DNA from: Mucilaginibacter roseus
GTDB lineage: Bacteria; Bacteroidota; Bacteroidia; Sphingobacteriales; Sphingobacteriaceae
Direction: 5' to 3'
DNA: 64,000 nucleotides
Assembly (NCBI RefSeq): GCF_021215455.1
Contig: NZ_JAJPWV010000002.1
Location: 496,001 to 560,000 of the forward strand
Shown here: positions 1-6,816 of the stretch, piece after piece
Layout of the letters: each line of letters begins with the position of its first letter
Position numbering within the stretch: the stretch's first letter is position 1
Position numbers and translations under genes: made by a program
The notes under the pieces: generated by a model
Told to the model about the DNA's origin: nothing
Databases searched by the model: none
The model's input: only the letters and a program-made list of their open reading frames with translations

Positions 1-1938
1 TACCTCAGGTAGCTTCACATAATCAGATATTACGGTGGCTACTGATACACTTGGGTAAAAATAAGTGGTTGGCGCCTGGAAAGCCGATGATTTATCGATA
101 CGGCCGGTGCTTGATATGGTAGCGTACTTACCAAAGCTGGCATCCAACGAGTAGTAAGCACTGATTACACGCATGTCTGACGCGAAACTGGTTGACTGTA
201 CCGGATTTTTAGAGTTACTGAAGCTATAAACCTCGGGCACGTTTAGGTAGTCTGTGGACGTCCAGTTGGAGTTATAGTTAAAGCTACGGATGTTACCACC
301 TACTAAACCCGACAGGTTCAGGAATTTTTTGATGGTATAATCATAGTTCAGCATCAGCTCAGTATTGCTGTCGTACAGGTTACGGCGGTCTTCGCGGTAG
401 TCGCCTTGATTACCTTCACGGCCGTAAGGGTGAGCCGAGAAAGGCATTTTTTCCGTACGCAGGATATTATATGTATTAACCTGTGAACGTAAGGTTGCAT
501 TCAGATTGTTATTAATCTTGAAGTTGGCAGACATCCAGCCGTACAGGTCGTTTTTGTAATGGCCGCGGGTCCATTCCTTAACCATAAACCAAGGGTTATG
601 GTAGCGTGTATACTCGGCAAATTGCTGCTGAATACCTTCTTTACCCGGCTGCCAGATGGCTTTAATGTCCGGTGCGTTTACATCCCAGTCGGCACCCGTC
701 CATATAGCAATGTTATAGATCAAGCTGTTGGGGCCATACTGTACATCCGGAAAATTATCGGTTGTTTGGCGGTTATAGTTAATGTTACCCTCAAATTTCC
801 AGCGTGGGTTAGGGTTAAATGAAGCATAGATGTTCGCGTTGGCTATATCCAAATATTGCTCGGGTATATAACTATTTTGATGCTGTTGCGATGCTGATAA
901 ACGGATGTTATAGGTTTCGCCATTGGCACTTAACGCTACGTTATTATTGGTTTGATAGCCGGTACGCAAAAAGTTATCCAGGTTATTAGCGCCACGTGCA
1001 GTGTAAGGCGTAGCCTGGCGTACGCCGTTAATAATCGGACTATCATACTGCTCAATCAGCTGACCGGCAAAATAAGGCCCCCAAACGTCATAATCAGCAT
1101 CAACACCACCCGGTGCACCGCCCTTGCCATCAACAAACTTGTAAAATGTGTTCTCGCCTGCACCGTATGATTTTTGCACACGCGGGAAGGCCAGGAAGCC
1201 TGTGTTGATAACGGTACTGCTGTTAACATCAACCGTTAGGCCTTTTTTATTTTTGTTGCCTTTTTTAGTGGTGATCAATATAGCGCCGTATGATGCACGG
1301 TTACCGTATAAAGCGGCAGCCGCAGGGCCTTTAAGCACCGTGTAAGTTTCAATATCATCAGGGCTGATGTTGTAGGTATCGGTATTAATAGGAATACCAT
1401 CCACCACGTAAAGTGATATCTGGTTACCACGAATGCGCACACTTGGCGCACCCAGTAACTCAGCCGACGGGCCTACCGATAAACCTGCCACCTTACCGGT
1501 TAAGCCGGTGATCGGGTTAGGGTCACGGGCAGTGGTTACGTCGTCACCATTAACGGTTTGTACGGCGTAGCCTACGCGGCGGGCTTCTTTTTTAACACCA
1601 AGGGCGGTTACCACCACCTCGTTAAGTGCTTTGCTGTCGCCTTTTAGCGCTACAACCAGCGTGCTGCTGTTACCTACGGTGGCTTGCTGTGGCGCAAAGC
1701 CTAAAAACTTAAATTCAAGCACATCGCCGGGGTTAGCCGTAATAATAAAGCGGCCATAAATATCGGTTGATGTACCCTGGTTACTGCCTTTTAACATTAC
1801 GGTTACGCCCGGCAGCGGTTGCTTGTTTTCGTCGGTTACGGTACCCGTAATTCTTGTTTGGGCAAACAAAATAACCGGCGAGAGGCAGCACATAATAAAT
1901 AATGCCAGCCTTTTTAAATTCGGATAAAAGTGTTCCAT
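1..1938 (-). CDS. SusC/RagA-type TonB-dependent outer-membrane receptor (3' end cut by window)
   Basis: The frame stays open from the ATG at 1938 to base 1, giving 646 codons of a receptor that should be about 1000 residues. It starts with a signal peptide (hydrophobic stretch ending FAQ, about residue 27), then a CarboxypepD_reg-like domain (TRITGTVTDENKQPLPGVTV, about 28-110), then a TonB plug with the SusC hallmarks VRIRGN, LYVVDGIPI and a KGPAAAALYGNRASYGAI motif. Family knowledge: such receptors import ligands too large for porins, usually with a SusD partner, which would lie outside the window. The neighbours and a shared palindrome (2011-2023) suggest induction together with the phosphonate genes; that the ligand is a phosphonate is inference only. 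Confidence 0.93.
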   Translation of the reverse strand, partial: MEHFYPNLKRLALFIMCCLSPVILFAQTRITGTVTDENKQPLPGVTVMLKGSNQGTSTDIYGRFIITANPGDVLEFKFLGFAPQQATVGNSSTLVVALKGDSKALNEVVVTALGVKKEARRVGYAVQTVNGDDVTTARDPNPITGLTGKVAGLSVGPSAELLGAPSVRIRGNQISLYVVDGIPINTDTYNISPDDIETYTVLKGPAAAALYGNRASYGAILITTKKGNKNKKGLTVDVNSSTVINTGFLAFPRVQKSYGAGENTFYKFVDGKGGAPGGVDADYDVWGPYFAGQLIEQYDSPIINGVRQATPYTARGANNLDNFLRTGYQTNNNVALSANGETYNIRLSASQQHQNSYIPEQYLDIANANIYASFNPNPRWKFEGNINYNRQTTDNFPDVQYGPNSLIYNIAIWTGADWDVNAPDIKAIWQPGKEGIQQQFAEYTRYHNPWFMVKEWTRGHYKNDLYGWMSANFKINNNLNATLRSQVNTYNILRTEKMPFSAHPYGREGNQGDYREDRRNLYDSNTELMLNYDYTIKKFLNLSGLVGGNIRSFNYNSNWTSTDYLNVPEVYSFSNSKNPVQSTSFASDMRVISAYYSLDASFGKYATISSTGRIDKSSAFQAPTTYFYPSVSVATVISDYVKLPEV

Positions 1939-2010
1939 TTTTTGCTGTTTAAAAAAATCGGTGGTGTGACTTATTTTATTGCAGCAATGATAGAGAGTGT
2001 TTATTATTTA

Positions 2011-2023
2011 TAAACTAAGTTTA
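2011..2023. promoter_or_regulatory. 13-bp palindrome upstream of the SusC-like gene, candidate operator
   Basis: TAAACT-A-AGTTTA is a perfect 6-bp inverted repeat around one base, 73-85 bp upstream of the receptor start. The identical 13-mer occurs at 3493-3505 before the MFS gene. A further half site (TAAACTTTA) lies at 2031-2039. Binding by the neighbouring XRE-cupin regulator is inferred from position. Confidence 0.5.
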
Positions 2024-2125
2024 ATTTAAATAAACTTTAAAGATTTATTGCGAGAATGTTAATGAAAGCGAATATTGGTAACAATAATCATACATAACGC
2101 AGCAACTATGTTAACACATTGCTCG

Positions 2126-2707
2126 TTAAGCTTGGCTTTTAAGGTGGGTCAAGGCTTTTTGCTTTAATGAGGATAAATTAGTAACCGGAATATTTTCCAG
2201 CTTGGCCTCATCGTCCCAATACCTGAAACGGATGATCAAATCCTTATCTGGATTGGCTTCAAAAGCCGTGGCTTCGTCAGCGCTCATTTTGCCGCCCTGA
2301 AATTCAAGGGTTACCCTGCTGGCCGGCGAAAGCTTCTCGTAATATTCCGCGTATTTATAGGTAAGATAACGCTTGGCGATAACGTGGGCGCGTACCAGGT
2401 TAGCCATCCTGTCCGAAAAACCACGCTCCAATAAATAATCGGCGCCCAGTTTTTCGTGATCCACATTGCCCATGCCGTCCATGCTTTCCGCCTCGCCCTG
2501 TGCGGCGCACAGGTGGCCGATGTCGTGAAAAAAAGCAGCTAAAATCACCTCATCATCATAACCCTCATGCTCGGCTAATGATGCAGCCTGCGTCATGTGC
2601 TCCAGTTGCGATACGGGTTCGCCTATATAATCCTCATCGCCGTGGAGCTCATACAAAGCAAATACTTCATCAACTATAACTTCGGGGGTGCGTGTGGTGT
2701 GTAGCAT
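2126..2707 (-). CDS. PhnZ-like HD-domain phosphonate oxygenase (phosphonate-associated HDIG protein)
   Basis: The 193-residue protein has the layout of the mixed-valent di-iron HD oxygenase PhnZ, which splits 1-hydroxyalkylphosphonates into phosphate and a carboxylate. The candidate iron ligands H37, H61, D62, H84, H108 and D165 are all present. The lid residues Y27 and E30 (motif DYIGEPVSQLEH) match PhnZ Y24/E27, and K112 and R162 fall at the PhnZ substrate-binding spacing. It is divergent from the XRE-cupin regulator gene. No PhnY-type 2-oxoglutarate hydroxylase, the usual partner, is visible in the window, so either the hydroxylated substrate is taken up directly or the partner lies elsewhere. 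Exact substrate unknown. Confidence 0.85.
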   Translation of the reverse strand: MLHTTRTPEVIVDEVFALYELHGDEDYIGEPVSQLEHMTQAASLAEHEGYDDEVILAAFFHDIGHLCAAQGEAESMDGMGNVDHEKLGADYLLERGFSDRMANLVRAHVIAKRYLTYKYAEYYEKLSPASRVTLEFQGGKMSADEATAFEANPDKDLIIRFRYWDDEAKLENIPVTNLSSLKQKALTHLKSQA

Positions 2708-2814
2708 GGCTAAGGCAAATTAAAAGCATAGATATTAATATGTTATTAAACAAACGTTATGTAATTTACAGTGGATGTAATATTTCTGTTCAAGCCTTAT
2801 TTAACATCCTATTA

Positions 2815-2845
2815 TTTGTGTGTTGCTGTTATATTATATACTTTG
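2815..2845 (+). promoter_or_regulatory. Candidate promoter of the XRE-cupin regulator gene
   Basis: TTTG at 2815-2818 and TATACTTTG at 2837-2845, with 18 bases between, resemble the Bacteroidota -33/-7 pair (TTTG and TAnnTTTG, here with one extra base). It would place a start site about 20-25 bases before the ATG at 2875. A small repeat TTACA-N5-TGTAA (2766-2780) lies upstream. Confidence 0.45.
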
Positions 2846-2874
2846 CCACGGTTCAACCAATAACCTGATTATAG

Positions 2875-3459
2875 ATGGAAGACGATATTCTGCTACAGAT
2901 AAGCAACCGCATTAAAGAGCGCCGCCGCGAAAAGAACATCACCGTACAGGATCTGGCTACTAAAGCCAACGTAAGCAAAGGCCTCATTTCGCAAATTGAG
3001 AACAGCCGCACCATACCCTCGCTTATTGTGCTGATTGATATTATTAAGGCGCTTGATATTGACCTGAACGTTTTCTTTAAAGATATCAGACACAAAGAAG
3101 GCAGGCAGGCACCTATCATCAAAAGAAAAAGCGAGTACGAGCATTTTGAGAAGGAAGACGCCCACGGCTTTCACTATCAGCGCATATTTACGCAATCCAT
3201 CAAAAACTCCACGGTTGATATGGTGATACTGGAGCTTGAACCCGGCGCACATCGCCCAATGGTACAAACCGAGGCTTATGAATATAAATACATACTAAAC
3301 GGAACTGTAGAATATCAATTTGAGGACAGCAGCTATACGTTGAAAGAGGGCGACTCCATGCTGTTTGATGGCCGCCTTGCACATACGCCAAAAAACGCGG
3401 GCAAAGGTAAAGCGAGCATGCTGGTGCTTTATTTTTTCGAGGAACACCCAAACGCTTAA
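2875..3459 (+). CDS. XRE-family HTH regulator with C-terminal cupin domain
   Basis: The 194-residue protein has a Cro/CI-type helix-turn-helix at about residues 8-62 (DLATKANVSKGLISQIEN is the recognition region) and a cupin barrel at about 100-185 (EPGAH, YKYILNGTVEYQF, LKEGDSMLFDGRLAHTPKN). Family knowledge: XRE-cupin proteins sense a small ligand through the cupin and usually control adjacent catabolic genes. It sits between the divergent HD oxygenase gene and the MFS-FAD operon, whose promoter region carries two palindromes. It is the best candidate for the local regulator; repressor or activator mode cannot be read from sequence. The first ATG fits the promoter position. Confidence 0.88.
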   Translation: MEDDILLQISNRIKERRREKNITVQDLATKANVSKGLISQIENSRTIPSLIVLIDIIKALDIDLNVFFKDIRHKEGRQAPIIKRKSEYEHFEKEDAHGFHYQRIFTQSIKNSTVDMVILELEPGAHRPMVQTEAYEYKYILNGTVEYQFEDSSYTLKEGDSMLFDGRLAHTPKNAGKGKASMLVLYFFEEHPNA

Positions 3460-3492
3460 AGGTAACTTAATATTGGCTTAGTTTATTTTTAA

Positions 3493-3530
3493 TAAACTAA
3501 GTTTATAATTGCTAAACTATTTAAGTTTAG
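3493..3530. promoter_or_regulatory. Double palindrome upstream of the MFS-FAD operon, candidate operator
   Basis: The distal site at 3493-3505 is TAAACT-A-AGTTTA, identical to the site before the SusC-like gene. The proximal site at 3512-3530 is CTAAACT-N5-AGTTTAG, a perfect 7-bp inverted repeat one base before the ATG at 3532. The proximal site would cover the translation start region, fitting repression; the binding protein is inferred to be the XRE-cupin regulator. Confidence 0.55.
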
Positions 3531-3531
3531 C

Positions 3532-4875
3532 ATGCCCCAAACAGATAATACGTCTTTTGATACCCGCTCGATAAAACAACGGGCGCAAAATAAGCTGGGG
3601 GCATTGCCACACGGATTGGTTTCTGTGCTTGCTGCCATATCCGCTTTTGGAGCTTATACCTGCATGTATGCTTTTCGGAAGGCTTTCGCGGCAGGCACTT
3701 ACCCCGGTGTAGAGTTTATGCATGTGAGCTATAAAGCCTGGCTGGTTATAGCGCAGGTATTGGGTTATACACTGAGTAAATTTTATGGCATCCGGTTTAT
3801 AGCCGAAGTAAAGGCGCTTAACCGCGGCAAAAGCATCCTGATTTTGATCGGCATTTCATGGCTGGCACTGTTGGGCTTCGCGCTGGTACCCGCACCATAT
3901 AATATTATCTTCCTGTTTATTAATGGTTTCCCGCTTGGCATGATCTGGGGCTTAGTATTCGGCTACCTGGAAGGGCGCAAGGCTACCGAGTTTATGGCGG
4001 CGGTGCTGTCCATCAGCCTAATATTCGCTTCCGGTTTTGTGAAAACCGCCGGACGCACGCTCATCAGCAATTTTGGTGTAAACGAATACTATATGCCTTT
4101 TTTAACCGGCGCGTTGTTCGCTATTCCGTTGATAATGTTTGTTGTATTTTTGGAGATTATCCCTCCGCCTACCGAGCAAGATAAGCTTTTGCGCACCGAA
4201 CGCACTCCTATGAACGCTGCCGAACGCCGTGCATTTTTATTACGTTTTTTACCGGGCATCATCCTCACCGTAACGGTGTACGTTATGCTAACCGTTATAC
4301 GCGATATACGCGATAACTTCGAGGTAGAAATATGGCATGGCCTCGGCATTACCAGTAACAGCATTTATACTAATATTGATTCAGTCATCTCCATCGTTGT
4401 ACTGGCAGGTATCAGTCTGCTTATACTGGTAAAAAATAACTTAAGAGCTTTTGGCATTATTCACATTTTTATTATCTGCGGATGCCTGCTTGCAGGTATA
4501 TCAACCCTGTTGTTCAATGCAGGTACAATCAGCCCCATTACGTGGATGACGCTTGCCGGACTGGGCCTTTACGCGGGTTATGTGCCCTATAATGCCATAT
4601 TTTTTGAGCGAATGATTGCCTCCTTTAACTATAAAAGCAACGTTGGCTTTGTAATGTACATTGCCGATGCCATTGGCTACCTGGGCAGCGTAAGTGTGTT
4701 ACTGGTAAAAGAACTGGGCAATCCCAACGTAAGTTGGGATACCTTTTTTAAGGATGCTTTGCTGATTTTAGCCGTTACCGGCGGCACTGCGGGTACACTT
4801 TCGCTCATTTACTTTTTACAAAGCGCGCGCCGGTCGCGCACGCAAAACAAACCGTTAAATTTATCAGCAGTATAA
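3532..4875 (+). CDS. DUF5690-type MFS transporter, probably for a phosphonate or its amino derivative
   Basis: The 447-residue polytopic protein has about 12 hydrophobic segments and an MFS-like layout; features such as FGAYTCMYAFRKAFAAGTY near residue 40 recall the DUF5690 family (organophosphate:Pi antiporter-like MFS). It begins directly after two palindromes and is followed after 3 bases by the FAD oxidoreductase gene, so the two are co-transcribed. The context suggests inner-membrane uptake of the substrate oxidised by the next enzyme, in place of the usual Phn ABC transporter. The substrate is inference. The ATG is fixed by the operator position and the absence of an upstream alternative. 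Confidence 0.8.
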   Translation: MPQTDNTSFDTRSIKQRAQNKLGALPHGLVSVLAAISAFGAYTCMYAFRKAFAAGTYPGVEFMHVSYKAWLVIAQVLGYTLSKFYGIRFIAEVKALNRGKSILILIGISWLALLGFALVPAPYNIIFLFINGFPLGMIWGLVFGYLEGRKATEFMAAVLSISLIFASGFVKTAGRTLISNFGVNEYYMPFLTGALFAIPLIMFVVFLEIIPPPTEQDKLLRTERTPMNAAERRAFLLRFLPGIILTVTVYVMLTVIRDIRDNFEVEIWHGLGITSNSIYTNIDSVISIVVLAGISLLILVKNNLRAFGIIHIFIICGCLLAGISTLLFNAGTISPITWMTLAGLGLYAGYVPYNAIFFERMIASFNYKSNVGFVMYIADAIGYLGSVSVLLVKELGNPNVSWDTFFKDALLILAVTGGTAGTLSLIYFLQSARRSRTQNKPLNLSAV

Positions 4876-4878
4876 ATT

Positions 4879-6006
4879 ATGAATAACAGATCTGCCATTG
4901 TTATAGGCGCGGGTATTGTTGGCCTGGCCACCGCCCGTGCGCTGGCCGCACGCGGCTATAAGGTTACCGTGTTTGAGCGTAACGAACGTGCCGTGGGCGC
5001 ATCTATACGCAACTTTGGGATGATATGGCCCGTTGGGCAGCCTAACGGCACACTGTTTGAACGCGCCATGTTATCGCGTGGCATATGGAAACAGGTAGCC
5101 GCCGAAGCCGGGATCTGGCATGACGAAGTGGGCTCGCTCCACTTGGCCTACCATGATGATGAGTTACAGGTAATGACCGAATATGCCGATTTAAACAAAT
5201 CGATGCGCGATTGCGCCCTGCTATCACCTGCAGAGGCGTTAACCAAATCGCCGGCGGTAAACCAAGAGGGATTGAAAGGCGCTTTATGGAGCGGCACCGA
5301 AATGATTGTTGAGGCCCGTGCCGCTATTGAACAAGTGGCAGCATACCTTGCCGAAAAACATGACGTAACTTTTTACTGGAACACCGCTATCAGCGCGATG
5401 AAAGGCACCGAAGTGCGCAGCGGCAACCGCACCTGGCAGGCTGATGAAGTATTTGTTTGCGGCGGTGCCGAATTTGAAACCCTTTACCCCGAACTGTTTG
5501 CCGAAGCGCCACTTACCAAATGCAAACTGCAAATGATGCGCCTTGCCGCCCAGCCCGATGGATTGCGAATCGGCCCGTCGCTTTGCGGCAGCCTGTCCAT
5601 GATCCATTACCCGGGATTCGGCGCCGCGCCGTCATTACCGGCTTTGAAAGCCCGTTATGAGCAGCAATATGCCGAATACCTGAATTGGGGCATACATGTA
5701 ATGGTTTCTCAAAATCATTTGGGTGAACTTACTGTGGGCGACTCGCATGAGTATGGCCTGGTGCACGATCCCTTTGATAAGGAATTCATTAATCGCATGA
5801 TACTGGACTACCTGGCCACCTTTACCCGCTTTAAAAACAACCAGGTAATACAAACCTGGAACGGCATATACCCCAAACTCACCAACGGCCAAACCGAACT
5901 GGTGCTGGAGCCCGAACCGGGTGTTACCATCATCAACGGCCTGGGTGGTAACGGCATGACGCTATCATTCGGTCTTTGTGAGCAACTGATCGCGGCAAGA
6001 CAGTAA
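4879..6006 (+). CDS. Phosphonate-associated FAD-dependent oxidoreductase (TIGR03364 / PbfD-like)
   Basis: The 375-residue enzyme is of the DAO/glycine-oxidase fold: Rossmann GAGIVG at residues 10-15, acidic strand end VFE (E33), and the C-terminal FAD loop GLGGNGMT at about 354-361. Genes of this type are known to travel with PhnX-like hydrolases, and a family member (PbfD) oxidises N-methyl-2-aminoethylphosphonate; both statements are from memory. It would make phosphonoacetaldehyde or a hydroxylated analogue, doing the job of the transaminase PhnW, which I do not see here. It is the second gene of the MFS operon and ends at a shared terminator facing the PhnX-like gene. Confidence 0.85.
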   Translation: MNNRSAIVIGAGIVGLATARALAARGYKVTVFERNERAVGASIRNFGMIWPVGQPNGTLFERAMLSRGIWKQVAAEAGIWHDEVGSLHLAYHDDELQVMTEYADLNKSMRDCALLSPAEALTKSPAVNQEGLKGALWSGTEMIVEARAAIEQVAAYLAEKHDVTFYWNTAISAMKGTEVRSGNRTWQADEVFVCGGAEFETLYPELFAEAPLTKCKLQMMRLAAQPDGLRIGPSLCGSLSMIHYPGFGAAPSLPALKARYEQQYAEYLNWGIHVMVSQNHLGELTVGDSHEYGLVHDPFDKEFINRMILDYLATFTRFKNNQVIQTWNGIYPKLTNGQTELVLEPEPGVTIINGLGGNGMTLSFGLCEQLIAARQ

Positions 6007-6026
6007 ATTCAATATTCGCTATATAG

Positions 6027-6064
6027 AAAAGCGGGGCTTGTAAAAAATGCAAGCCCCGCTTTTT
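6027..6064. terminator. Bidirectional terminator between the FAD oxidoreductase and PhnX-like genes
   Basis: GCGGGGCTTG (6031-6040) pairs perfectly with CAAGCCCCGC (6050-6059) around a 9-base loop. The stem is flanked by AAAA on the left and TTTT on the right, so it can act for both converging genes. Confidence 0.9.
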
Positions 6065-6077
6065 ATTTTATGTCCGT

Positions 6078-6752
6078 TTAAACCAGCGGAAGTAATTCCA
6101 ACAGGTTATTAATGATATGATCCGGTTGCGCGGATTGCAATTGCTCCACCGTATGCGCGCCGGTGGTAATGCCGATGCTCATGGCGCAACCGGCGTTCTT
6201 ACCTTCTTCAATATCGATAATCGAGTCGCCAACCTTTATAATTTCGGCAGCGTTGATGCTGTACATCTGCGCGGCCAGGTTAATCATGTCCGGTGCCGGG
6301 CGGCCATTTGTCACATCGCTGGCGGTTATCAGCCTGTCGAATTCAACTCCTTCCTGCCAACCGAGCTTATTCACAATATTTCGCGCTACGCGATCACTAT
6401 AACCGGTGTTTAAAACCACTAAAATCCCTTTATTCTTCAGTTTGCTGATAGCGGCCAAAGTATCAGGTTGAGCCGACATGTCGCTACTGCTATAAGTTTC
6501 ATCCAATTGCTTTGAAAAATCCTGAAATATATCGTTGGCAATATCTTCATCATTAATACCGGCATAAGTTTGCAGTATGCTTTTAATCGCCTGCAATTTT
6601 TCCATACCGGCACCCACGGCCAAAACATCATTAAGCGAAACTTGGTAACCGGCGTTGTTTATGGCTTGATGAAGCGTTTTGTAGACAATATTTTCCTCAT
6701 TTACAGTTGTTCCGGCCATATCGAAAACAACCATTTTTATAGTAGTAGCCAT
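6078..6752 (-). CDS. PhnX-like phosphonatase-family HAD hydrolase (TIGR03351 type)
   Basis: The 224-residue protein has the HAD nucleophile loop FDMAGTTV (D11, with the Ala two residues later as in PhnX), motif II around NTGYSD, an Arg (GRPAPD) where many HADs have Lys, and KVGDSIIDIEEGKNAG for motif IV. By manual alignment K52 in the cap (GMEK) falls where the PhnX Schiff-base lysine lies (GLLK). PhnX hydrolyses phosphonoacetaldehyde to acetaldehyde and phosphate. This shorter clade is considered phosphonatase-like with an unsettled substrate. It faces the FAD oxidoreductase gene and has a 29-bp dyad just before its start. Confidence 0.82.
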   Translation of the reverse strand: MATTIKMVVFDMAGTTVNEENIVYKTLHQAINNAGYQVSLNDVLAVGAGMEKLQAIKSILQTYAGINDEDIANDIFQDFSKQLDETYSSSDMSAQPDTLAAISKLKNKGILVVLNTGYSDRVARNIVNKLGWQEGVEFDRLITASDVTNGRPAPDMINLAAQMYSINAAEIIKVGDSIIDIEEGKNAGCAMSIGITTGAHTVEQLQSAQPDHIINNLLELLPLV

Positions 6753-6756
6753 TGTA

Positions 6757-6785
6757 AATTATGTTTAGCAAAGCTAAACATAATT
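6757..6785. promoter_or_regulatory. Perfect 29-bp dyad just upstream of the PhnX-like gene, candidate operator
   Basis: AATTATGTTTAGC (6757-6769) and GCTAAACATAATT (6773-6785) are perfect reverse complements around AAA, ending 4 bases before the start codon at 6752. The inner GTTTAGC/GCTAAAC arms share the GTTTA half site with the palindromes at 2011 and 3493-3530, though in the opposite relative orientation. An operator fits better than a terminator because the stem is AT-rich and has no T-run. Confidence 0.6.
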
Positions 6786-6816
6786 CATTATTAATAAACA
6801 AAATCCATATTAAGTT

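Noticed and set aside
559..1345. Three plus-strand frames (72-87 codons) opposite the SusC-like gene
   Set aside because: They are antisense shadows of the long open receptor frame, have no leader or promoter and no family resemblance.
2766..2780. TTACA-N5-TGTAA repeat as the operator of the regulator gene
   Set aside because: Arms of only five bases are common by chance in AT-rich DNA, and the word is not found before the other genes of the cluster.
6757..6785. The 29-bp dyad as a terminator of the lysine operon
   Set aside because: The stem is mostly A/T, has no T-run on the minus strand and sits within 5 bases of a start codon, so an operator is more likely.
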